Translations under genes and position numbers: made by a program
In this document: positions 45,509 through 53,382 of the stretch, piece after piece
Numbering within the stretch: the first letter of the stretch is position 1
Layout of the letters: each line of letters opens with the position of its first letter
NCBI RefSeq assembly: GCF_030816115.1
Contig: NZ_JAUSXQ010000001.1
Coordinates: 4,135,001 to 4,199,000, forward strand
DNA length: 64,000 nt
Direction: 5' to 3'
From: Chryseobacterium sp. W4I1
GTDB lineage: Bacteria > Bacteroidota > Bacteroidia > Flavobacteriales > Weeksellaceae
The notes under the pieces: model-generated
What the model was told of the DNA's origin: nothing
The model's database searches: none
The model's input: only the letters and a program-made list of their open reading frames with translations

Positions 45509-47779
45509 ATGAAGTTTTTATTTTCAACTTTTTTTATTCTACTTAATATCTTTGCGTTTAGCCAGGAAATATCACCTGCTGATTACGTAAATCCTTTAAT
45601 GGGAACCCAGTCCAAACCATCTTTATCCAATGGAAATACGTATCCGGCTATAGGACTTCCATGGGGAATGAATCTCTGGACGCCTCAAACCGGAAAAATG
45701 GGTGACGGATGGGCGTATACTTATGATGCAGACAAGATCAAAGGCTTTAAACAGACACACCAGCCATCCCCCTGGATGAATGATTACGGGGCTTTCGCCA
45801 TTATGCCCGGAGTAGGCAAACTAAAATTTAAGGAAGAAGAAAGAGCCAGTTGGTTCAGCCATAAAGCAGAGAATGCAAAACCTTACAGCTACAGCGTTTA
45901 TCTCGCAGATATCAATGTAACAACAGAACTTACCCCAACGGAAAGAGCTGCTTTTTTCAAATTCGATTTTCCTAAAACAGATAGCGCTTATGTTGTGATT
46001 GATGCTTTAAATAAAGGCTCTTACATCAAGATCCTTCCCAAAGAAAGAAAAATTCTGGGCTATACAACGAAGTATTCCAGAGGAAAATATAATAATTTTA
46101 AAAACTATTTTGTTATTCAGTTTGATAAAGATTTTGACTTGACAACAACCTGGAAGGACAGCGTTTTTGTGAAGAATCAGTTGGAGATTACCAGTGATCA
46201 TGCTGGGGCAATTGTTGGATTCAAATTAAAAAATAAAGAAAGCGTTTATGCAAGAACAGCTTCCTCATTCATCAGTTTTGAGCAGGCAGAATTAAATCTC
46301 ACAAGAGAAATTGGCGGAAGAAATTTTGAACAGGTAAAAACAGATGCTAAAAATATCTGGAACAAAACGTTAGGAAGGATTGAAGTAAAAGGCGGAACAG
46401 ATCAGCAGATGAGAACTTTTTATTCCTCCTTATACAGAACATTGTTTTTCCCTCAAAAATTATATGAGATCGATGCCCAAAACAAAGTAAAACACTGGAG
46501 TCCTTACAACGGAAAAATTCTGGATGGAAAAATGTTTGCAGGAACAGGTTTCTGGGATACTTTTCGTGCCCTGTATCCTTTTCTTAATCTCGTCTATCCA
46601 AGCATTAATGTGGAAATGCAGGAAGGTCTGGCCAATACCTTCAAAGAAGGAGGATTTCTTCCGGAGTGGAGCAGTCCCGGATATTCTGACATTATGATCG
46701 GTAACAATTCAGCTTCCGTAGTGGCAGATGCTTACATCAAAGGACTTCGCGGATACGATGTGGAAACCCTTTGGCAGGCGGTAAAACACGGAGCCAATAA
46801 CGAGGGCCCGATTGATGCAGTCGGCCGTAAAGGTGTTCAATATTACAATACTTTAGGCTACGTTCCTTATGATGTTAAGATCAATGAAAATGCAGCCAGA
46901 ACCTTGGAATATGCTTACGATGATTTTGCCATTTACCAGCTAGGAAAAGCATTGGGAAAACCCGCTTCAGAAATTGATATTTATAAAAAAAGAGCAGACA
47001 ACTATAAAAACGTCTTTGATCCGGAAACAGGCCTGATGCGTGGTAAAAATAAAGACGGGAAATTCCAGTCGCCATTCAATCCATTTAAATGGGGCGATGC
47101 CTTTACAGAAGGAAATAGCTGGCATTACACCTGGTCGGTTTTCCAGGATATTGACGGCTTATCTAAATTGATGGGTGGCAAAAAGAAATTTGAAGCTAAA
47201 CTGGATGAGGTATTTTCGCTCCCACCAGTCTTTGATGACAGTTATTATGGAAGTGTGATCCACGAGATCCGTGAAATGCAGATCATGAATATGGGACAGT
47301 ATGCCCACGGAAACCAGCCGATCCAGCATATGATCTATTTGTACAACTATGCCGGAGCGCCCTACAAAACGCAGTACTGGGCAAGACAGGTGATGGATAA
47401 GTTATATTATGCAACACCAGACGGCTATTGTGGAGATGAAGATAACGGACAGACTTCTGCCTGGTATGTATTTTCGGCATTAGGATTTTACCCCGTAACA
47501 CCAGCCACAGATCAGTATGTTTTAGGCGCACCACTTTTTAAAGAAGCAGTGATCCATCTGGAAAATGGCAGGAAAATTGAAATAAAAGCACCGGAAAACA
47601 GTGCTGAAAATCTATACGTTAAATCATTAAACGTAAACCTTCGGTCATACTCAAAAAACTGGCTCAGTCATAAAGAACTAATGAATGGCGCCGTTTTGGA
47701 ATTCCAGATGGATAATAAGCCCAATAAAGAAAGGGGCTCGAATGAAAAGGACTTTCCTTATTCAATGTCGAAGGAATGA
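45509..47779 (+). CDS. GH92 family glycosidase with Gln in place of the catalytic acid
   Basis: 756 aa with a signal peptide (about 1-19). It is clearly GH92 (SNGNTYPAIGLPWGMNLWTPQTG, YLYNYAGAPYKTQ, GDEDNGQTSAWYVFSALGFYPVTPA). The position that is Glu609 in the first GH92 of this locus is Gln603 here (AHGNQPIQH); the base-side Asp region is kept. In the known GH92 enzyme that splits mannose-1-phospho-6-mannose, a Gln replaces the acid because the phosphate leaving group needs no protonation. So a phosphodiester-mannose substrate, as on yeast glycans, is a reasonable inference. It follows the ROK gene by 13 nt. Confidence 0.9.
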   Translation: MKFLFSTFFILLNIFAFSQEISPADYVNPLMGTQSKPSLSNGNTYPAIGLPWGMNLWTPQTGKMGDGWAYTYDADKIKGFKQTHQPSPWMNDYGAFAIMPGVGKLKFKEEERASWFSHKAENAKPYSYSVYLADINVTTELTPTERAAFFKFDFPKTDSAYVVIDALNKGSYIKILPKERKILGYTTKYSRGKYNNFKNYFVIQFDKDFDLTTTWKDSVFVKNQLEITSDHAGAIVGFKLKNKESVYARTASSFISFEQAELNLTREIGGRNFEQVKTDAKNIWNKTLGRIEVKGGTDQQMRTFYSSLYRTLFFPQKLYEIDAQNKVKHWSPYNGKILDGKMFAGTGFWDTFRALYPFLNLVYPSINVEMQEGLANTFKEGGFLPEWSSPGYSDIMIGNNSASVVADAYIKGLRGYDVETLWQAVKHGANNEGPIDAVGRKGVQYYNTLGYVPYDVKINENAARTLEYAYDDFAIYQLGKALGKPASEIDIYKKRADNYKNVFDPETGLMRGKNKDGKFQSPFNPFKWGDAFTEGNSWHYTWSVFQDIDGLSKLMGGKKKFEAKLDEVFSLPPVFDDSYYGSVIHEIREMQIMNMGQYAHGNQPIQHMIYLYNYAGAPYKTQYWARQVMDKLYYATPDGYCGDEDNGQTSAWYVFSALGFYPVTPATDQYVLGAPLFKEAVIHLENGRKIEIKAPENSAENLYVKSLNVNLRSYSKNWLSHKELMNGAVLEFQMDNKPNKERGSNEKDFPYSMSKE

Positions 47780-47790
47780 TCAATAAACTT

Positions 47791-47798
47791 TATATTTG
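47791..47798 (+). promoter_or_regulatory. -7 box of the PMI-like cupin gene
   Basis: TATATTTG fits TAnnTTTG and lies 27 nt before the ATG at 47826, so the last gene of the locus may also be transcribed on its own. No clear -33 element. Confidence 0.45.
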
Positions 47799-47825
47799 AA
47801 AATAATTATAGAACACGAATACATT

Positions 47826-48323
47826 ATGAGTGCAGAAAAAAAAGAAATATTTGATAAGGTAGCAAAGATGCTGGAAACTCAGGGTTTTATTATTGCGGCA
47901 AAAGATGACACAAGACCTTGGGGTGGTTTTTTCGTGATCGATGAAAACCAGGCGCAGGATTTTGCCAATCAGTATTTTGACAGAATCAATGTAGAAAGCC
48001 TTAAAATAGGCGGAAAGCTGAGTCCTAAAATCCTTCTTGTTGCCCCGCATGCCCGTTTAAGCTGGCAGTACCATCACCGCAGAGCTGAAATCTGGCAGGT
48101 AGTGGAAGGAATAGTTGGGATCAAAACAAGCAATACCGATGAAGAAGGCGAGTTGAAAGAATACCATCCAACAGATCAGATCAAACTTCAGCAGGGCGAA
48201 CGACACAGACTGATAGGACTTGAAGGCTGGGGTGTAGTCGCTGAGATCTGGCAGCATACAGATGCATCAAATCCTTCTGATGAAGATGATATTGTGAGGG
48301 TACAGGACGACTTCGGAAGATAA
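47826..48323 (+). CDS. Mannose-6-phosphate isomerase type II-like cupin
   Basis: 165 aa from the ATG at 47826. A single cupin of the phosphomannose-isomerase type II kind: PWGGFFVID, HARLSWQYHHRRAEIWQVVEG (metal-binding HxH...E), and QLQQGERHRL (second His). It likely converts mannose 6-phosphate to fructose 6-phosphate, linking the locus to glycolysis. It is short compared with classical PMI and lacks a nucleotidyltransferase part. Confidence 0.8.
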   Translation: MSAEKKEIFDKVAKMLETQGFIIAAKDDTRPWGGFFVIDENQAQDFANQYFDRINVESLKIGGKLSPKILLVAPHARLSWQYHHRRAEIWQVVEGIVGIKTSNTDEEGELKEYHPTDQIKLQQGERHRLIGLEGWGVVAEIWQHTDASNPSDEDDIVRVQDDFGR

Positions 48324-48333
48324 TTCTCTATAC

Positions 48334-48370
48334 AAAAAGAGACTGTTTATAAAAAACAGTCTCTTTTTTT
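48334..48370 (+). terminator. Strong terminator ending the N-glycan locus
   Basis: 15-bp arms (AAAAAGAGACTGTTT / AAACAGTCTCTTTTT) with a 5-nt loop, followed by a T-run. Confidence 0.9.
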
Positions 48371-48680
48371 GTGTCAAATAACCGAATAAAACCAATTTAA
48401 TTTCTTTGTGTTTTTGTGTTTTTTAAGAAGTTCTTGAAGTTATTTGTACATCGATATTTTGTTTCATCATTTGTGTCTCTTGTAAAACTTCCATTTTAAA
48501 ATAAATCATCACCACTCTTATTTGGATCATTTTACTGGTACAAAGTAACAATATTCTAAAATAAAATTCCCTGTAAACAGCATCGATATATGTCGATGAA
48601 TCATAGATGTTTATCGATAGAAATGCTTTTGTGACCGTGATTAAGCTCTTTCATTGCATATTGCTGCAATACCATTAAAA
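48371..48680. other. Gene-free spacer between two terminators
   Basis: No coding frame is convincing. Two CATCGATAT words (about 48448 and 48581), a CATCGA/TCGATG inverted repeat (48581-48598) and a further TATCGATA (about 48612) cluster here, but no promoter ties them to a gene. Confidence 0.35.
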
Positions 48681-48709
48681 AAGGAGGCTGTTTTTGAGGC
48701 AGCCTCCTT
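48681..48709 (-). terminator. Terminator of the metal-receptor operon
   Basis: AAGGAGGCTG / CAGCCTCCTT arms with a 9-nt loop; minus-strand transcripts continue into TTTTTT. It lies 30 nt beyond the TonB-receptor stop codon. Confidence 0.85.
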
Positions 48710-48738
48710 GTGTTGAGAGGTATAAGACGTTTTAATGA

Positions 48739-51417
48739 TTAGAAAGTCACATCCAATCCCACATAAAAATTAGCCTTCATAATAGGCGCATACACCATTC
48801 CGCCGTCAAAATAATTTCCAAAAGGATTTCTGAAATCAACAATTGCATTTTTCTGGTAGTAAGACGTAAGGTTTTCACCGCCTACATAAGCTCTGATCTT
48901 CTTATTGAAATTTCTGGAGATCTGTGCATTTAGTACAGCATAAGAATCAGAATATACTGGTAGCTGGAATTCAGATGGATTGCTGGAAGTATCAGGAAGT
49001 CTCTGTTTCCCAACCCAATTCAGGGTGGTGTCAAAACTCCAGAAGCCGCCTTTATCATTTTTATTCGTTGCATAAGCAAGATTCACAAAACCCCGGTGTT
49101 TGGCCATAAAAGGAACCTCCCTTCTGCCATCGATATAATCTGCCTGAACATCATAATATTTATAAGCTAACCTTACATCAAAATTCTTAAAAGGCGTAAA
49201 ATCCCACTGCGTCTGAAAAGAATTTGCAAAAGATTTTCCTTCCAAATTATAGAATGTCAGCTGCTGTGGAGAACGGTCAAGATCAACAAGCACCTGATCC
49301 TGGAAATCTGTTCTAAAAAAATCAGCGACAATGGAAGATTTTCTTCCGAAAAGTTTGAATTCCTGTTGTAAGCTTGCTCCGTAGTTCCATGCGATTTCAG
49401 GTCTTAATCCGTAAATGTTTCCACCGTTCTGCAGGATCTGAATACTTCTGTTTGAAGCAAAATACTGCTGGTTTTCCGCAAAAACATTAGCCGTTCTGAA
49501 ACCTCTTCCTGCCGAAAGCCTTAAGATCGTCTGAGGTGTGAAATCATATTTAAAATTAATTCTCGGGGTAAACTGGGTTCCCGCAAGATTATGAAAATCG
49601 GCTCTGGCTCCTGCTACTAAGGTATATTTTAGGCCAGTCAATGTATATTCTGCGAAAATTCCCGGAACAATCTCATTTCTTTTCATGTCGTCCGTTAAAT
49701 ACGTTTCTTCATAGCCGTCATACAAAAAGCTGGCCCCGGCCTTATACTTATGATTCGTATTCCCTATAATACTTTCAAAGATCAAATTTGAATAATACGT
49801 GTGCTGTTTTCCGGCGTAATTTCTAAGCCCAAAAAAGCTGTCCTGCTGATGATAGACATATTGATTCATCCATCCTAAGCTTTGGTAAGGCTTTCCTTTG
49901 AAGACATATCCTGTTTTATTCCAGACCTGAAATCTTGAAATATCAATTCCCACACCATAAGCACCTTGCTTGTCCTGGCCCAGTTTCTTATCAAAACCAA
50001 CCTGTCCGGCTGTTCGCTCATCCCGGATAAAATTAATCCCGAAATGAGATCCAAATCCCGATTTTTCAAGGTCATTGTAATTAAGGAGATAAGCGGCGTT
50101 GATTTGGGTTCCTTTAGGTCTGTCTAGGAAAGTATCGTGATTCATATCCGTATCCCCGAAAGTTCCGTTTCCGTGTAGCAAAAAAGTCTGGGACCATTTA
50201 TCGTTAATAGGGGAGACGTTCGTGATATTGGCTTCCGCTCTTCCATTGAAATCAGCGAAAATATTTAAAGAAGTTTCAGGCTCTTTGGCATTCTTTAAAA
50301 GTTCAGTATTGATCTGTCCTGTAATGCTTTCATAACCGTTTGTTACCGTACTTCCACCTTTTGTCAGCTGAATACTTTCGATCCATCTTCCGGGAATGAA
50401 ATTCAGTCCGTACGCTGATGCAAGACCTCTGATCTCCGGTAGAAGCTCCTTCGTTAAACTGGTATATTTTTGATCTAACCCCAGCATTTTAAGTTGCTTC
50501 GTTCCTGTAACGGCATTACTGAAGGAAACATCTACTGTCGCATTGGTTTCAAAACTTTCTGACAGATTACAACAGGCAGCTTTCAGTAATTCCTTTTTAT
50601 CAATATTAAAGACAAGACCTGCTTCCTTTTTACTTAATGCAGTTGCTGCTTTTGAACCTGTAATCATTACCCCTTCAATGTTTTTTTCAGAAGATTCATG
50701 ATTTTCAGTGTGGGTAGAAGTTTCATGGTCTTCATGCTTCGTTCCCTCCTCAAAATGAACGTTTGGATTAGCTTCCCCGAAAGGAATATCCCTATCGTAC
50801 AAACAGCATCCCGGCAAATTTTTATAAACAGCATCAGATGTTTTATACTTTTCGTTGTCATGACCTGCATCCGCAATGGCTTTTAAAACTTTATCCGATG
50901 AGGTTTTTGAAGGATCATACTTTAAAGTTACCGTCTGTTTTTCTGCACTCCATTCCGCCGAATCTGCGCCAGCCGCTTTTGCTGCCTTTTCGATTCTTGC
51001 TTTACAGGAAGCGCAGTTTCCTTTTACATAAAACTCGTTATCCTGATTAGCATGATGCTGATGAGCTTCTGTTGCAGCCGGCTGAAGATCTCTTTCATAG
51101 TGACAGCATCCCGGAAGACCTTGGTAAATATTATCAGGTGATTTGAATTTTTCATTGTCGTGACCGGCGTCGGCTACTTTCTTTAAAATCTCATCTGTGG
51201 AAACCTTATTGTCGGTTTCCAGGGTTAAAGTCTGCAGATCAATAGAATAAACAGCCGTTTTAGCACCTGCCTTTTTGGCGGCGGTTTCTATTCTCGATTG
51301 GCACATTTCGCAGTTTCCTTTGACTTTGTGCTGGCTTTTTAAAAGGTTTTGTGCAGAAATAAATTGTACAGACAGGATCATTAGACCAAGAATGAACTTG
51401 GAAATATATAATTTCAT
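48739..51417 (-). CDS. TonB-dependent receptor fused to two heavy-metal-associated domains
   Basis: 892 aa. After a signal peptide (1-22) come two HMA-like domains: about 30-85 with CEMC (KGNCEMCQSRIE) and about 130-190 with CASC (KGNCASCKARIE). Each is followed by a GLPGCCHYERD- or NLPGCCLYDRD-type Cys pair. A His/Glu-rich linker follows, then a plug without a carboxypeptidase-like domain, and a barrel ending in F. The likely job is uptake or sensing of copper or another soft metal, with the HMA domains on the periplasmic side. It is the last gene of an operon with a Cys-rich protein and a His/Cys-repeat lipoprotein. Confidence 0.88.
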   Translation of the reverse strand: MKLYISKFILGLMILSVQFISAQNLLKSQHKVKGNCEMCQSRIETAAKKAGAKTAVYSIDLQTLTLETDNKVSTDEILKKVADAGHDNEKFKSPDNIYQGLPGCCHYERDLQPAATEAHQHHANQDNEFYVKGNCASCKARIEKAAKAAGADSAEWSAEKQTVTLKYDPSKTSSDKVLKAIADAGHDNEKYKTSDAVYKNLPGCCLYDRDIPFGEANPNVHFEEGTKHEDHETSTHTENHESSEKNIEGVMITGSKAATALSKKEAGLVFNIDKKELLKAACCNLSESFETNATVDVSFSNAVTGTKQLKMLGLDQKYTSLTKELLPEIRGLASAYGLNFIPGRWIESIQLTKGGSTVTNGYESITGQINTELLKNAKEPETSLNIFADFNGRAEANITNVSPINDKWSQTFLLHGNGTFGDTDMNHDTFLDRPKGTQINAAYLLNYNDLEKSGFGSHFGINFIRDERTAGQVGFDKKLGQDKQGAYGVGIDISRFQVWNKTGYVFKGKPYQSLGWMNQYVYHQQDSFFGLRNYAGKQHTYYSNLIFESIIGNTNHKYKAGASFLYDGYEETYLTDDMKRNEIVPGIFAEYTLTGLKYTLVAGARADFHNLAGTQFTPRINFKYDFTPQTILRLSAGRGFRTANVFAENQQYFASNRSIQILQNGGNIYGLRPEIAWNYGASLQQEFKLFGRKSSIVADFFRTDFQDQVLVDLDRSPQQLTFYNLEGKSFANSFQTQWDFTPFKNFDVRLAYKYYDVQADYIDGRREVPFMAKHRGFVNLAYATNKNDKGGFWSFDTTLNWVGKQRLPDTSSNPSEFQLPVYSDSYAVLNAQISRNFNKKIRAYVGGENLTSYYQKNAIVDFRNPFGNYFDGGMVYAPIMKANFYVGLDVTF

Positions 51418-51484
51418 TTTGTTTAAAAGTTTAGATTAATTAAAACGATCCATTAAAATATTTAACGGACTCACTGTGCAGTAA

Positions 51485-51844
51485 TTAACCCAGTTTAGGC
51501 GGTTGCCAGATCTCTTTTAAACGGTCTGATAAATGAGGTGGTGAATATCGGAACTGAGGATTCTTATTAGCCTTGTAATAAGACAGTTCGAAATGTAAAT
51601 TTTTAGAAAAAGGGGTCTCTATATACGTATAGCATGCCACACAAGTTGAACAGCAGTCATCATTACATGAAGACTTTGTATCGTGGTCTTTGCCGTTTTT
51701 TGAAGTGTGGCTTTTGCAGCAGTCACTCTTTTCCGACTTGGTTTTACAACAGGTTTCCTGCATGGATTGAGAATAGAAGCTGCCTTTAGGAACTAAAAAA
51801 ACTCCTAGACAAAAAATAACTGCAAGTATATGAAACAGCTTCAT
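51485..51844 (-). CDS. Small Cys-rich membrane/secreted protein (HYC_CC_PP-like)
   Basis: 119 aa from the ATG at 51844 (MKLFHILAVIFCLGVFL, signal or membrane segment). The next 60 residues hold ten Cys, mostly in pairs (TCCKT, DCCKS, DDCCSTCVACY), and a C-terminal YSPPHL. It resembles the HYC_CC_PP family of Bacteroidota, which sits next to metal TonB receptors. Metal binding in the periplasm is likely. It is 67 nt upstream of the receptor gene. Confidence 0.7.
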   Translation of the reverse strand: MKLFHILAVIFCLGVFLVPKGSFYSQSMQETCCKTKSEKSDCCKSHTSKNGKDHDTKSSCNDDCCSTCVACYTYIETPFSKNLHFELSYYKANKNPQFRYSPPHLSDRLKEIWQPPKLG

Positions 51845-51863
51845 CTCTGCAAAAATACAAAAT

Positions 51864-52496
51864 TTATGACAAAGGATCACCAACTTTTAAGGCGCAGTTG
51901 TGCCATGGTTCTCCATGAGCGGGATTCAGTTTTGGTTTTTCACCGGTTGGTGCCGGCGCTGCTACAGGAGCAGGGGTATTTTGTGCTGAACTTTGAACAG
52001 GTTGTGGAGCTGGTGCTGGTTTACTGTTTAAAGGTTGCCCTACGGGAATATCACATCGGTGGCCTGGCTGTCCGTGGGGAGGGTTCATACCCGGAGCAGT
52101 TTTAACCTGTTTCCCGCTATTGTCAACGGCTACTTTTCCTGCTGACATTGTAGTGGCATCGATCTTAATAGCATTGTTTGGATTTTGACCCGGAGCAGTC
52201 TGTATGGCTGTAGGGCTTACATTAAGAGGCTGTCCTACGGGAATATCACATCGGTGACCCGGCTGTCCGTGTGGAGGATTCTTTATTCCTGGTGCTGCTG
52301 TAATGGGAGCAGGATTTGGATTGGACTGTACGCCTGCCTGATCCATAAGAGCGGTTTTAGAAGTTGAATTAACAGCCAAGTTAGGTTGCTGAATACCTGC
52401 TTCTTCTTTTAAATAAGTAGGTCTTTCATCTTTATTGCATGAAACAGCTAACACGGAAATAGTGATAATGCCTAAGAATGTATTTTTCATATCCAA
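51864..52496 (-). CDS. Lipoprotein with three His/Cys repeat motifs
   Basis: 210 aa. Lipobox Cys20 (SVLAVSC). A Pro/Ala/Gln-rich, low-complexity body carries three copies of PPHGQPGHRCDIPVGQPLN or near (residues 73-92, 138-157, and 191-210 as NPAHGEPWHNCALKVGDPLS). Two His and one Cys per repeat suggest metal coordination. No family function is known to me. It is the first gene of the operon, 19 nt before the Cys-rich gene; an in-frame ATG two codons on is an equal start. Confidence 0.75.
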   Translation of the reverse strand: MDMKNTFLGIITISVLAVSCNKDERPTYLKEEAGIQQPNLAVNSTSKTALMDQAGVQSNPNPAPITAAPGIKNPPHGQPGHRCDIPVGQPLNVSPTAIQTAPGQNPNNAIKIDATTMSAGKVAVDNSGKQVKTAPGMNPPHGQPGHRCDIPVGQPLNSKPAPAPQPVQSSAQNTPAPVAAPAPTGEKPKLNPAHGEPWHNCALKVGDPLS

Positions 52497-52508
52497 TCGG
52501 TATGAAAC

Positions 52509-52546
52509 AAAATTAGCAAAACATTTTTAATTGTTTTGCTAATTTT
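52509..52546 (-). terminator. Terminator after the response-regulator gene
   Basis: 15-bp perfect arms (AAAATTAGCAAAACA / TGTTTTGCTAATTTT) with an 8-nt loop, ending in TTTTGTTTC on the minus strand, just upstream of the lipoprotein gene. Confidence 0.75.
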
Positions 52547-52569
52547 ATATTTATAATGTGATTTTAGAC

Positions 52570-53256
52570 TTAATTTTTAACTAAAAGTCTAAATCCTTCT
52601 CCGTGAACGTTGATGATTTCCAATCCTTCGTCATCTTTGAGCAGCTTACGAAGCTTGGCGATATATACGTCCATACTTCTTGCTGTAAAGTAGTTTTCCT
52701 TTTTCCAGATCTTTCTCAAGGCAAGATCTCTTGGCATGAAATCATTTCTGTGGATACAAAGAAGTTTCAATAGCTCATTTTCTTTTGGAGACAATTTGTA
52801 TTCTTTATCACCTACTTTCAGCTGTCTCAGCATAGAATCAAAGAAAATATTGCTGATCTTAAACTGCTCCTGCTCTTCATTCTCTAAAGTAGAGCTTCTC
52901 TGCAGGATGGCTTTGATCTTGTATAAAAGAAGTTCTGTATCAAACGGCTTTGTAATATAGTCGTCTGCACCCAACTGATATCCTTTCAGGATATCTTCTC
53001 TCATATTTCTTGCCGTAAGGAATATGATAGGTGTGTTTTTGTCAATTTTTTTTACGTCTTCAGCTAATGAAAACCCATCTTTTTTAGGCATCATTACATC
53101 AAAAATACAGATGTCAAATTCATTTTCTGTAAATTCTTTCAAACCCTGTTCTCCGTCTGTTGCAAGGGTTACCTCAAAGTTATTGATCGTTAAATAATCC
53201 TTCAGCACTGCTCCGAAACTCTGATCGTCTTCTACTAATAATATTCTGTTGCTCAT
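52570..53256 (-). CDS. rprY: OmpR-type response regulator (RprY-like)
   Basis: 228 aa. Receiver domain with acidic pair Glu9/Asp10-Asp11, phospho-acceptor Asp53, Thr81 and Lys103; C-terminal winged helix (about 130-226, KEYKLSPKENELLKLLCIHRNDFMPRDLALRKIWK). It pairs with the histidine kinase 126 nt upstream on the same strand. The order and sequence resemble RprXY of Bacteroidota, an envelope- or sodium-stress type system; the symbol is by similarity. Confidence 0.87.
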   Translation of the reverse strand: MSNRILLVEDDQSFGAVLKDYLTINNFEVTLATDGEQGLKEFTENEFDICIFDVMMPKKDGFSLAEDVKKIDKNTPIIFLTARNMREDILKGYQLGADDYITKPFDTELLLYKIKAILQRSSTLENEEQEQFKISNIFFDSMLRQLKVGDKEYKLSPKENELLKLLCIHRNDFMPRDLALRKIWKKENYFTARSMDVYIAKLRKLLKDDEGLEIINVHGEGFRLLVKN

Positions 53257-53382
53257 GATTTTAATAATTAAAATTAATGATTAAAAATTAAGAATGAACG
53301 TTCTCACTCTATCTTCTATATTTTGTTATTTGGTTCTATTTTTTTATAAATGACTCTTATCTATGATTTCATCATTTATGAT

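Noticed and set aside
47283..47534. Short minus-strand frames inside the GH92, GH18 and SusC genes
   Set aside because: They are shadows of strongly supported plus-strand genes, with no leader or family motif.
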